Shown here: in pieces, positions 9,341 through 21,044 of the stretch
How positions within the stretch are numbered: position 1 is the first letter of the stretch
Layout: every line of letters begins with the position of its first letter
Assembly (NCBI RefSeq): GCF_000327385.1
Contig: NW_008708752.1
Span: 86,791 to 150,790 of the forward strand
Direction: 5' to 3'
DNA from: Lottia gigantea
Taxonomy: Eukaryota > Mollusca > Gastropoda > Lottiidae
Length of the DNA: 64,000 nucleotides
Made by a program: the position numbers and the translations under genes
Notes under the pieces: generated by a model
Seen by the model: the letters and a program-made list of their open reading frames with translations, nothing else
Database searches by the model: none
What the model was told of the DNA's origin: nothing

Positions 9341-11400
9341 TCCGCACTTGCAGGGGTTTTAAGCCTATTTAGATATGACAGAACATATTAATATTTTATC
9401 ACCTGGTGGAGACATTACTGAAAAATACCATCATAAAATTCAATTTCAACTATACCTATTACATATTAGACCGCAAAACCTGTCTCTATTTCAGCCTCTG
9501 GTAGCTATTTGGACAGATGTTGACAGGTGTAGAGACAGAAAAAGAAGGCTATGAGGCCATATCTACTCTCGCCCACGAGAAAGCGAAAAAGGCGAGGAAA
9601 AAGGCGAGAAAGTGAGGGAAAAGGCGAGGAAAAAGGCGAGGCTATGTTAAATGGTGACTTTCTGCATCTCCACAGGTGCAGGAGTTTTAAGTCTATTTAG
9701 ATATATGTATGACAAAATATTTTCTTATGCATTAGTAATTTCAGCTTCAAAATTATATGTATAGTCTACGAACTACTTCATGGTCATAGGAATATCAAAT
9801 TTTCCATTTTATTGAAATATTTACATGAGAAAAATACTTAAAATTGCCGTAGGTAAAATCATATCCCAAAATATCTGTTCAATATACCAACAATAGTAAT
9901 ACATATGATCACCTGGTGTAGACATTACTGACAAATACCATCATAAAATGCAATTTCAACTATACCTATTACATATTAGATCGCAACATCTGTCTCTATT
10001 TCAGCCTCTGGTAGCTATTTGGACAGATGTTGACAGGTGTAGAGACAGAAAAAGAAGGCTATGAGGCCATATCTACTCTCGCCCACGAGAAAGCGAAAAA
10101 GGCGAGGAAAAAGGCGAGAAAGTGAGGGAAAAGGCGAGGAAAAAGGCGAGGAAAAGGCGAGGAAAAAGGCGAGAAAGCGAGGGTAAAAAAAGAAGAGGAA
10201 AAAGGCGAGGAAAAGGCTAGCTTTCTCGCCTTTTTTCGCCTTTTTTCTCGCCCTTTTGCTCGCTTTCTCGCCTTTTTCCTCTCCTCTTTCCTCGCCTTTT
10301 CCTCACTTTGTCGCCTTTTTCCTCGCTTTCTCGCCTTTTTCCTCGCTTTCTCGCCTTTTTCCTTGCTTTCTCGCCTTTTTCCTCGCCTTTTTCCTCGTAA
10401 TTTTCCTCGTCTTTTTCCTCGCCTTTTTCCTCATTTCTCGCCTTTTTCCTCCATATTAATATCTATGTACATGTATCCACTGAATAAAACTGAATTTGAT
10501 TTCAATAGGTTAATTAACAAATGTATCGTTAATTAATCAGTTTGAGCTAGTTTTGATGTTTGTCTTTTTAATGGCTCAATAATTTTAATTTTTATAATTT
10601 CCTGCTTTCTCACCTTTTTCCTTGCCTTTTTATGCGCTTTCTCGCCCTTTTCCTCGCTTCATCGTCTTTTTCCTCGCTTTCTCGCCTTTTTCCTCGCTTT
10701 CTCGTCTTTTTCCTCCTTTCTCGCCTTTTTCCTCCATATTAATATCTATGTACATGTATCTACTGAATAAAACTGAATTTGATTTCAATAGGTTAATTAA
10801 CTTTTATTAATTAATTTTAATGGCTCAATAATTTTAATTTTTTTAATTTCCTCCTTTCTCGCCTTTTTCCTCGCTTTCTCGCCCTTTTCCTCGCCTTTTT
10901 CCTCGCTTTCTCGCCTTTTTCCTCGTTTTCTCGCCCTTTTACTCGCTTTCTCGCCTTTTTCCTAGCTTTCTCGCCCTTTTCCTCGCCTTTCTCATTGCTT
11001 TCTCGCCTTTTTCCTCGCCTTTTTCTTCGCTTTCTCGCCTTTTTCCTCGATATTAATATCTATGTACATTTGTATCTACGGAATAAAACTGTTCAATAGT
11101 TCAACTGAAAAATTTGAAAAAATAATGTGCACTGATAAAAATGAATGAAAAAGGCGAGAAAGCAGGCAAGGAAAAAGGCGAGAAAGTAAGGAAAAAGGCC
11201 AGAAAGCGATGGTTAAAAAAGGCCAGAAAGCCAGGGTAAAAAAGGCGAGGAAAAGGGCGAGAAAGCGAGGGTAAAAAAAGGGCGAGGAAAAGGGCGAGAA
11301 GTCGAGAAAACTCTTTTCCTTGCCTTTTTTTACTCTCGCTTTCTCGCCTTTTTTCTCGCTTTGTCGTCTCTCGACTTCTCGAGTTGAGGGTAATATGGCC
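9340..11400. repeat. GAAAAAGGCGAG minisatellite with strand switches
   Basis: Long array built of 12-bp GAAAAAGGCGAG and 20-bp variants with GAAAGCGAGG. The G-rich orientation runs at about 9575-9640 and 10080-10220; the complementary CTCGCCTTTTTC orientation at about 10225-11050; the G-rich one again at 11143-11300 and the complement at 11310-11375. A unique segment of about 240 bp is duplicated at 9399-9640 and 9908-10150. Another, with ATTAATATCTATGTACAT, recurs at about 10451, 10734 and 11048, giving a higher-order period near 300 bp. Open frames here are repeat translations and not genes. Confidence 0.92.
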
Positions 11401-12977
11401 GCAGCCGGCTTCCATAGTTTTAAGCCTATATGGATATCTTAAATTTGCAAAACCCAGATATATTTGAAAAGATAAATATTCTCGTAGTTCAGTCACCATT
11501 TATGTCAAGTCTCCTGTTCCATCAGAGTCATGTCATACCAAAAGTCAAAACGAAAGTTACGGTGGTGCCCAATTTACAATCATTGTAAAGGTAATTTCAT
11601 ATGTTATAAAAAACGCAAATGTGGAAAATCCTTATTTAACAGGGTCTATTTTTTCTGACTCTTCTCCAGCCGACAACTGTCAAAATATCCACCAAAGACT
11701 TGAAAAGAGGCAAATGTTTCAGACTAATTACCTGTATAACAAACAAAACAAATTTCTATGGATAACGAAAGACTAAATGATACAAAAAACTTAATTTACC
11801 AATTATTTTATACATCATGTGGTCATACATCTCAAATCTTCACATACAAAAATCATAAAAAACATGACAATAAATATACACAAAAAAAATCTTTACACAT
11901 TAGTTATTGAATATATGAATTGCAGAGGCTTTTGGTTTGGTTTTGCCACAATTCTACATTGTTATCATGAAAATGGTCTTGTTTAGAATAACCTCATAAA
12001 AACGAAACTGCTATAGGAAACTTGTTAGATTACAATGGAGATGAGAAAAAGATTGATATTTAACCAAATCCAGTGCATCTGACATTCAAGGATTCAGACA
12101 GACCCACCAATTGGCAGAGTTCCAGAGCATTTGGATTTCCAGCTACTGCCAGAATCTGATTGATCCTGAGGCAAAAAGCTATCATATTTCCAGCCGACTG
12201 TTCATATCAGCGCATAGTTCACATCACTGCAAAAGGAAACCAGATCTGGTCAAATATCATGACAATACATATACATAAATTATTTGGTAAAAAATTTCAA
12301 CATTGACAATGATATATCAATGACTAGATATAAATTACATAATAATTACCGGGTGTATACAATAATTACATTACTTATTGGTTTCAAAATTATAAGCATT
12401 CATGACATTGATTAAAATACATATATCGTATATTCCCTGTTTCTTGACAATTGTATTATGCTTTGAAAACTTAATGTTTTGCATCTTCTATTGAAACTCA
12501 TATTTAAGCATTTGTTTATAAATTGTAAGCTCAAAGTTCCAGACATTTTGATTTTTTTTTTAATGTGTGGCGACTTTGATCATGGAACCTGAATTTTTAA
12601 GGGATACAGAGATCTAATAATTTTCTTAACTAACTAAGAGAGCTCAGTTTAAGCTATCCCTAACTTTTTTTTATTTCATCTTGTTATCATTAGCACTTCA
12701 ACATGCACTTATTACTAAAGACATAATATCGAAACGAATAACCGAACATAAAGGAAACTTAAAACTACCTAGAAGTGACTACAGTTCAATGTGAAAGACA
12801 GCCATTTATCCACAAATCAATTCATACCCTTAACAATTGAGGTTCTAAAAGTTGTTAACTCTGGGTTTATATGCGCCACAAAATTCAGGATTTCACAGCA
12901 TGTCACACAGAAGGTTAAAAGGTTTAAATTTTTTCTACAGTGTCAATACTATATAACTTTAACAGAGGTTGTTGATG
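11400..12977. other. Intergenic, 3' flank of TMEM41B
   Basis: AT-rich sequence with no coding pattern on either strand. The part next to 12977 should hold the 3' untranslated region of the minus-strand TMEM41B; its polyadenylation site could not be chosen by eye. Confidence 0.5.
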
Positions 12978-15900
12978 TCAATCAAATTTCTTCTGTAAAC
13001 GTCTCTTGAAGAAAACAGGTAATAAAGACATCACAGCTAATACTGTTAATGTTAAAACAGAGGTCCATGAGAAGGCATCACTGGATGATGTTAGTTTATG
13101 AAGTGTGGTTCCAGCTTGAATAAATAGAAAGGAAGGGGGTGCAACTCCTGTAATAGAAAATATCATATAAATTTAAATGAAGCAATTTACTGATTATCAG
13201 GCTTGTATTTGTATCATTAGCTAAAAGAAAATTCAAAAATGAAGCCATTGGTGCAAATGCATGATGAAAATTGTACTGTAAGTTAAAAAGGTCAACCAAA
13301 GGTTTTTAAGTTTTGAATTAATAGTCATCATTAAAAGACATGTCTCATTACACCATACTAAATGGATTGTATGACGATCAACAAGATCAAATTTTGATAA
13401 AAAAAAAGTGCAGAGACAAGGGCATTATCAATATTTTCATATGAACTTAAATAAGTCATTGGTAATACCTCCACACGAAAAAGTCAATAATTTCAGAATT
13501 AGTGTCTTTTTGTCTCCTTGAAAATCAGACATCAAAATCATATTGCTTTGGATACCTGGTAGCTGAAATTGAGCTCAATCAACTGGTAATTCAGATAACC
13601 ATATCATTTAAAAGAAATGAAATAATACTAACCTAAAAATGTTCCTACAGTAAATGGTATAATTGGTACATTGAGAACAGGTGAGGTAATATTTATAAAC
13701 CAATTTGGTAATAATGGTGTTATTCGTAAAAATATCATATAATATAATAAATGCTCTCTGTGACGTAAAATCTGAAATAATTAAAACCAAATTCAGGATA
13801 ATATTCTAACACAATATAGCGCATATCTAACATAGTGTTAGATAGTGCAGGATAATCAGCAACTGACAATAATCTTTTTTGGAAGAAAGAAATTATTTCC
13901 TATGAAGACAGTCAAAATCATGCAATAAATCATACTGGAACCGTGACATAATCTCTCTGTTTTTGATTTCTATGTAACACTATTATGACCTGTCTTTATT
14001 AAATGTACCATTTGATAATATCCTGGATCTCTTACAGCTGTTGGCTTATAACTTGCCAAAAAATTTAAAATATTCAGATATCTTTGCCTTGCTACACACC
14101 AAATCTAGCTTCAAAATGCTGACTATATGATTTAATTAATGCTTCTGCACATTGATAAAATTAATTACTCACGCTGGCTTGCCACTGTGCAATTCTTTCA
14201 GGAAAATATTTATTTACAAGTTTCCTTCCCACTAAATATGATAAAAAATAACAAAAAGATGCGCCTATACACGAACACTGGAATAAACAAAGAAAAGATT
14301 AGTGGTATCATACAGCATTTTAAGGCACATTTTAAGGCATGCATTCAATTTTCTTTATCCAGTTCTGGTTGGCCTGGTTAGAAAATCACATTGTTAACAT
14401 AATGAGATCACTATATATATGTGATTTAAAGGATCACATATAGGTGATTTTGCAAACTTAAAGGTATACTACCTCTTAGGATGATGAAAAAATTTGGATT
14501 TTTAAATTGCCAAAATGAGTCTTTGTTCATCAGTGGATTTACCTGGTGTTAAACAATACTACACAATCCCTCTATAATCCAATAAATCCAAAAAAAAAAA
14601 ACTAAGTAATAATTTATTAAACTAAGTAATTTTGAAACAGGCTTAGACACAAGTTTCAATAATAACTGAGTTTAATGGATATATCGTCTTATATAGAGAT
14701 TCTATTGTTAAATCATGGCACCTGGTCAAACTGATGAATATGTACTCTAATTGACCAAGCTTGAGACATTAAATTTCATGTCCTTTTTAAGAGGTAGTAT
14801 TCTTTGAAAGAACTTCATATCAGATATTTTCAATATTATGCTATTTTCCAATTTACAACTGTTCTAATTCAAGCAAACCAAAAGCCGGTTTTTATCTTAA
14901 AAAATGATAAGGGTAGCTAAAATTGAATCATATTCAAAACATCATGTATTGAATAAAGATATTCGAAAGCTTGTAAATATTCAGAAAAATAAACAAATAC
15001 CATGCTGTTACTTTATAAAATTCTGAGTAAGAGAGGAGTAAGAAGGACTGTTTGTAAAATTACATGCTAATCCTATCTGACAAATCCTATCTGACAGGAG
15101 CTCCAAAATTTCAATTCACACACCATAACCTTAACTACGAAATTCAATTCTTTATTACAGAAATGCTTTCATATAATCTGTAATTTATCCATTAGCAAAT
15201 ATAATGATGGCTCCTAAAGCAATATTCCCCAAAGCTAATGAAGAAAGCTTATACAGCGAGCTCCAGAATAAAAATATTTTTCATGCAAAAATTCAAACTT
15301 TCTTCCATGGGTAAGAAGTAACTTAAGGTCATCAACTGAACATCAAATAAAGAATGTACTTACACTACAAACTAGAAATAAGGCTAAGGGAAAATTGAAC
15401 AGAAACCCAGAAATGATGCTCAAAAAGATTGAACTAGGTATGGCAAATGATTGCAAACTAATATCCTGTTAAGGAAAATAATCAACCTCGCATATATAGC
15501 TGTTAAATTTAGCTGTTAACCAAGACATGCACATCATGCAGCTGCAGATTGATCGCAAGCTAATTGCATTGGAAATTTGATACGTAGACTTATCATCGAG
15601 ATTTTGGTTTGGAGAAGGGAAATGTAAGGCTGTTTAAGGGTGGTGACACACAAAACAATCATAGTCAACATACAACATATGGAATATCAAGTGAGTCACC
15701 CTGGATGATTTCAATTTAAGTCCACATGTGATCTTAAAGTGGGAATAAAGACATTGGATTCAATATAACAATTTCTCTACCATTAATTGTTTTGATTGAA
15801 ACCCCAATCCTTGTACATTATGCTTGAAGGAGGCAAAAGGATTCAAAAGAGTTTGGACAAATTTGCCATAATGGCTGAGTGTGTCACCACCTTAAAAATT

Positions 15901-18244
15901 CTGGAACTTAAGAAGCTCTCCCAACCCCTCTTTACCCCTTCTTATTGCAAGACAAAAATATATGTGTACATGTATATACAGAAGTAAAGGAATAAAAAAA
16001 AATACTAACCAAACATACAAGTATTAAAGCTAAAGGAAATGGGTATAAAAACCCTGAGATTATACTTAAAAAAATGGACCCAGGAATAGCAAAAGATTGC
16101 AAACTGTTCACAAGTTAAGGAGTTTTAAGATACCCATTTCTTTGACACATATAATCTTAATGGAAGGAGTAAGTGAATAGAGAGACAGGGAAGCAAGATG
16201 GAAAAAATTTGGTGGAGAAATTGTTCTGTAAAAGTTGTACATTAGCTCATTAATATACATTCATTAATTTAATTAAAAGACAAGGTACACCGAATGCAGT
16301 ATAATATAAAGACAAAAAAACCGAATGCAGTATAATCTAAAGACAAAGTACACCGAATGCAGTATAATTTCAAAGACATGGTACACCGAATGCAGTATCA
16401 TCAAGACAAATATGGGCTATTAAATGAGACTTTTGGCTTAGATGATTATATGGCCATGAATTGCATTTTGCTGGAAAAATAGGACACAGTGAAAAGATAC
16501 CTGAGATATTAATTAAGAGACGCTTGCGAATTTTTTTTGACATTTGTTATGATACTATTGAATTAAGGGATGTAAATGTAAGAAATGGAAGAGGCATAGG
16601 GCAATAATTTTGCGAGCTACTGTACATGTATCTGGCCTGTCAATTCAAAACACCAAATTGCAAAGTGGCATCCAGTTCAATAAAAGGATACAATATATAA
16701 GTTGTAAAAAATCCCAACATGACTTGGTAATAGTATTTGTCTTTATAATGAGACAGAACCAGACCTAAATTCTTGGCATCTTCAATATCTTTTGGTAATT
16801 TAATCATAAGTTTTTCTTTTCTGAAATTCAAAATTTTAAATTAAGTTTAAAATGGCAAACACAAACATCTAGACAAGGATAGTTTCCCTTTGACAGATGA
16901 TAAACCATTTTCAATATTTCTATTAATCTGTCTTAGCATTTTACACCTGACAATTACCTCCTCGTTGCAATTTGTAAAAATCAATTTTGCAGAAATGTAG
17001 TCTGAAGTATGTGTTTTCAATAAATAGGTCAACTTATGTGCCCCACATCTACATCTCTAAATTTAAGTCAGACTTCAAACTTTAATTTGATCATTTGATT
17101 CACCCCCCTTTAGAGCTGTCACCACATTGGTCGATGCACCAGACATTTACATCTTGCCATAAAATCTGCCAATCTATGGGATTCTCTTATAAAAATTTGG
17201 GTCTTTGAAAGCAGAAGAATCAGTTTAATCTCAATAGAGCCTGTCAAAACTTTTGTGATTCTATAAATTGCCACACTCATTTCATAAAAAAAAAGACTTC
17301 CACAAACCTTTTTTAACTTACAAACTATTTACATGAAACTCAAAATATAGATTCTACTCACTCTTCTAGCTCAGGGAAACTAAGGTATACTAGTAATAGT
17401 AACAATATAGATGCTACAAATATCAATCCGAGTATGATGAATGACTTGGCACTACTTCTGGAAGAACTGGAGTGACGCTTCCGCTCTTTGAGTTGTGTAT
17501 ACTGTGACCCAGAATCTGTTGCCTCTGAAGTACTGCCATCTGGAAAAAACAAGATTCGTTGTACGTAATTTAAAACGAAATTTCAAAAGAGGTTAAGATT
17601 GAGCATCATGCAAAACCAAGCATTGTAGTTAAAACATCTTGCAGGTAATTTCTTGATAAATGCTGTTAGATGTTAAATGTTAATCATGTCAGTGCAAGGA
17701 TTAAAACTAAGTAATTAATTTGTGAAAAACATAAAAATAGTACTAGTTATGCTACCACTTCACTATGTTATATTTGTTAAAAATCTTAAGAAATTTAAAT
17801 TATCGTTTTGGTACCATTTTGGCTTTTTCAAAAAACCCTTTTTGACCTTTCCAAGAGCCATTTTCATCAAATTTTGGGCCATCACCGGCATTGACACCAA
17901 CAAGCAAGGCCTACTTGAAATTGATATACATTATTATATACAGCAGGAATTGAGCTATATCAGCTTAACATGCAAATACATAGGAACTATAAATGTGCTA
18001 GAAGATGTTAGATATTGAACAACATTCGATGAGCCAGAACAGCTTTGAATCTCATAACAAAAATTATTATGTTATCATAATTATAACGAAACCAGTTCAG
18101 CAGAGCACACTCACTCATCATTGTGGACTCGGAATTATATGATAAATACGACTGTCTAAGAGGAGGCCTTGCAAGAGGATTCCGCATTTCGCTACCTTGA
18201 TGTGTTCGACGGTATTTTGTAGAATTAGTTTCATCTTCCATCAT
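12978..18244 (-). CDS. TMEM41B: TMEM41B (VTT-domain ER scramblase), complete
   Basis: ER multi-pass protein of the VTT/DedA superfamily; TMEM41B scrambles phospholipids and is needed for autophagosome formation and lipid mobilisation. Exons (minus): 18115-18244, 17362-17539, 16692-16820, then either 16010-16103 or 15364-15457, 14173-14277, 13633-13771, 12978-13147. All have GT-AG ends and compatible phases; they sum to 945 nt, 314 aa (human about 291). A polar serine-rich N-terminus precedes membrane segment 1 at about 77-96. Recognisable family segments are PKDIEDAKNLG, SFAIPGSIFLSIISGF, GASFCYFLSYLVGR, IFLRITPLLPNWFIN and GVAPPSFLFIQAGTTL. The two alternative fourth exons are described separately. 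The start was chosen at the first ATG, which has a second ATG next to it. Identification is very secure from colinear similarity over the whole protein. Confidence 0.95.
14460..14815. mobile_element. Hairpin MITE, family 1, in TMEM41B intron
   Basis: Non-coding element with long terminal inverted repeats: TTAAAGGTATACTACCTCTTA at the left and the complementary AAGAGGTAGTATTCTTTGAA at the right. Inner pairs (CATCAGTGGATTTACCTGGTG against CACCTGGTCAAACTGATGA) make the whole element fold back. Related copies lie at 36098-36416 and, partial, 29338-29450. It sits in the intron between TMEM41B exons 4B and 5. Confidence 0.75.
15364..15457 (-). other. TMEM41B: TMEM41B exon 4, version B (duplicate, alternative)
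   Basis: A second 94-nt exon 552 bp downstream of version A, with acceptor TTAG, a consensus GTAAGT donor and the same phases. It encodes LQSFAIPSSIFLSIISGF then LFNFPLALFLVCS, differing mainly at PG to PS, YP to N-containing FN, and the last residue. The frame is open and synonymous sites have diverged strongly while the protein has not, which indicates selection. Because 94 is not a multiple of 3, using both versions would shift the frame, so they should be mutually exclusive. Confidence 0.85.
16010..16103 (-). other. TMEM41B: TMEM41B exon 4, version A (canonical)
   Basis: 94-nt exon, acceptor ACAG and donor GTTAGT. It encodes residues about 146-177 of the protein: LQSFAIPGSIFLSIISGF then LYPFPLALILVCL. 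This matches the vertebrate sequence at nearly every position, including the PG of the VTT domain and YPFP. It enters with two bases of a split codon and leaves at a codon boundary. Confidence 0.93.
16275..16412. repeat. Short minisatellite, about 35-bp unit
   Basis: Four imperfect copies of a unit with GACAAGGTACACCGAATGCA followed by GTATAAT, inside the TMEM41B intron between exons 3 and 4A. Confidence 0.85.
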
Positions 18245-20074
18245 TGTTCAGTGTATCGTCATCAAATGAGAATATTAATGATGATGTTTTGTTTTTCACA
18301 AGTATCAGGCGGAAGTGGTTTCGCACAAATCAAATGATCTCAATATACACGAAACGACATTTAGTTTCGAACAAAATAAAAACTGTTTAGAGAAAAATAA
18401 AAATCGAAATCATAACTCCATACACGTATTTTGACACTTCTTCATCTCTTTCATTCAAATTATGTTTCGAAATCAATCCTCAAAACTCTTCTTAAAATAC
18501 GCCTTTGATTCGTTCTCGTATCTTCTCACGCGACCAATTTGACAAAAACCGTCAAATCGGCCATCACAATGACGTCTATAAATTTATAGATGTCATTGGG
18601 CTATCACGTCAAATCGTCCTAATGTCATTTCATGACATGTACATAATATCTAACCAAGTCACAGAAAAATGTAGTACAGACTGTGAGAAGATTCCATGGA
18701 TTCAAGTCAAGTAGCAAGATAATGCAATCTATGAAAATCGAATGTAAAGGTACTTCAACAGGTGCTCACAATGAGAGTATGCAATCTCATCTCATGATAA
18801 AAGGAACTTTAAATTCAATTCAATACACTTCATGTAAGCCTTTGAACACTTTGTGAATCTGTTTAAAAAAATTCCACTGTCTGGTGTTTAGTTGCAATGA
18901 TTATATTGGGACTTCCTTTTGCGGATTTTAGACGGCAATAATAATATAATACTGAAGGGGCGGTTCTTTTCTAACGGCGATTAAAATTTTTCATTTGTTA
19001 TTAAATACCTTGCCAATCAAGCTTACAAAATTATTCTCGAATCCATTCTAACAAGGGGGGGGGGGGCAATTTAAATTCTTGGGCCTTTTGACTCCCCCCC
19101 CCCCCCCCCCCATTAGACCGCCACTGTATAGGCCCTATCAACTTCAAGATCCACCGACCGTTATTCTAATATGTGGTGTCCATATCATTATCTCCCCGAA
19201 AATAAGTGACTATTTGGCACGAAAATACTATATTTTTGTTTGGTACGATAATAATAAGCTTATCTTTCCTAATTATTTCTTATCAATTTTACTCAAGGTG
19301 TATATTGTCGAGAATGTATCGAAATTGTTGTGTCAACCGTGGTAAATTAATATACGATAATGCTCTTTCATGTAGGCCTTCATTAGTTTTCTGTGTGAAC
19401 GGTCTTTAGGATATATAATCAAAATGCATCTCAGGTCGATCGTCCAGAAATAAAATGCAGTTGTACTCCAAATTTTCTTCTCTAGAATGGGCTAATAAAT
19501 AAAAGTAACGCCTTGGTGTGTGCATCGAAAGAAATTTTGATAACATGTTGAAATCATTAACCTGTTCTTTCACGATTTCCAAAATATTATGTGCTCTGCC
19601 TATAAGTAACTAGGTTTCGGTTTATTGTCCCATCCGGAAGACTAGTCGGTCTTTCAATGTCAGCCAGCATAACTGACCAAGGGAAACCGTGTTCGACAAT
19701 CTAAAATTACGGACGACCAGAGAACTATGATTGTATGATTTATAAAACTTAAAGAAATCAACCCAGATGTAGATCTAATATCGGTTATATTTCAATTTAC
19801 GACACGAAAAAGGCATTAATATTACAAACAATGTATGGATACCAATGGTATATAAATCTCCAAAATTTTGTTTAATTTACATAATATATCGATATTTATG
19901 ACGTAAACTTGTGTAAATAAATAGCCTTAAACATCTATACATAACCAATAAATAGGTATGTAAACAATCGAGATATCAACAATATGCTTTAGTTTACTTA
20001 ACTATATTAAATTCAAATAGAAGATATTGCCCATATAGTTATTATTAATTAACACAAAACTATATGACTTACAG
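18245..20074. other. Divergent intergenic region, TMEM41B/P450
   Basis: Between the TMEM41B start and the first MITE before the P450. It should hold the TMEM41B promoter and 5' untranslated region. There is a 32-bp near-perfect palindrome at 18567-18598 and opposed poly-G and poly-C tracts at about 19054-19113. No gene is visible; the short open frames lack any coding pattern. Confidence 0.5.
18567..18598. promoter_or_regulatory. 32-bp palindrome upstream of TMEM41B
   Basis: CAATGACGTCTATAAA is followed at once by its inverted copy TTTATAGATGTCATTG, with one mismatched pair. The arms contain TGACGT, a CRE/ATF-type half-site. It lies about 320 bp upstream of the TMEM41B ATG. A regulatory role is only a guess. 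Confidence 0.3.
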
Positions 20075-20441
20075 GGACAGATTCGCCATTTTCGGGGGGT
20101 TGATTTGGGTCTTGAATATGTGTAAATAGTATTCAGATTTGGATTACTAGAAATGTACAAAAACCGCACAATTCCTTCAAAAATATTTTAAATAAGGCAT
20201 TTAACTGTCTATTTCAATATACATGTACAAAATGTATACGTATTTTCTTTTTATATGACAGAGTTCGAAGAACAACGAGTCATCTTTTAACTTTCAAACG
20301 CGGATAATGCAGGACACACGTGGATTTGAAGGCTATAAAATTCGAAGGTGAGTCGTGAACTCTACTACTGATTATCTTAGATAAAAAAAATTTAAAAAAA
20401 AAGAAAAATGGTCTAGCAAATGGCGAATCTGTCCCTTTAAT
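20075..20441. mobile_element. MITE family 2, copy 1 (inverted)
   Basis: Element bounded by AGGGACAGATTCGCCATTT and its inverse AAATGGCGAATCTGTCCCTT. The interior resembles, in the opposite orientation, copies at 21548-21800, 30480-30727 and 51150-51415. No coding content. Confidence 0.7.
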
Positions 20442-21044
20442 TTTCACATCTTACGTATTCGTAATCCAAGTGATATATGACATTGTGTCAAGGCATCTTA
20501 AAGGGCTTATAAAGAGCTTTTATTGTGTGCATCGGGGTCATTTATGGCTTCTTTTTGCATCATTTGAGCTTTTCCTAGCTGTATTGTACATTAGGGAATA
20601 TAGCCGATCAGAGCCCTCGACAGACTGACTGTTACTGTTGAAGATACCAAAGCAACGGAAGTGAAAGTCAAAATAATCTCATTATTCAATTTCTGTAGTA
20701 TAGACTATCTGGATATTAAAAAAAAACCGCAATAGAATGGATTCTCATTAAGGCCAATGTCACAATAACATTATTTATTTGTCATTTTTCGTTATATTTT
20801 AATAATTGAGGGGAGGGGGACAAATCTAATGAAATTACCATTTTACAAATATGTAATTCTTCGGAATCACTCTATGGGTGTGGCTTAATTCTTGATTGAT
20901 GTTTCATTTAAAATCTTATTAACAGCATTTGGTTACGAAAAAAATTGTAAGACCGCCTCTTTAATCTGTGACAGCTGCTCAAAGAGGATAAATAGTTTAC
21001 ACAATTTTTTAAGACATCAGAAGGGAGATTTTAGGGCAAGTATC

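Noticed and set aside
10256-10810. Phenylalanine/leucine/serine-rich frames on the plus strand
   Set aside because: Translations of CTCGCCTTTTTC repeats.
15182-15260. Possible extra TMEM41B exon (SSLALGNIALGAIIIFANG on the minus strand)
   Set aside because: Hydrophobic, but the TMEM41B model is complete and in frame without it and it matches no part of the family.
20892-21044. N-terminal extension of the P450
   Set aside because: In frame, but it would put 51 polar residues ahead of the membrane anchor, which is not usual for microsomal P450s.
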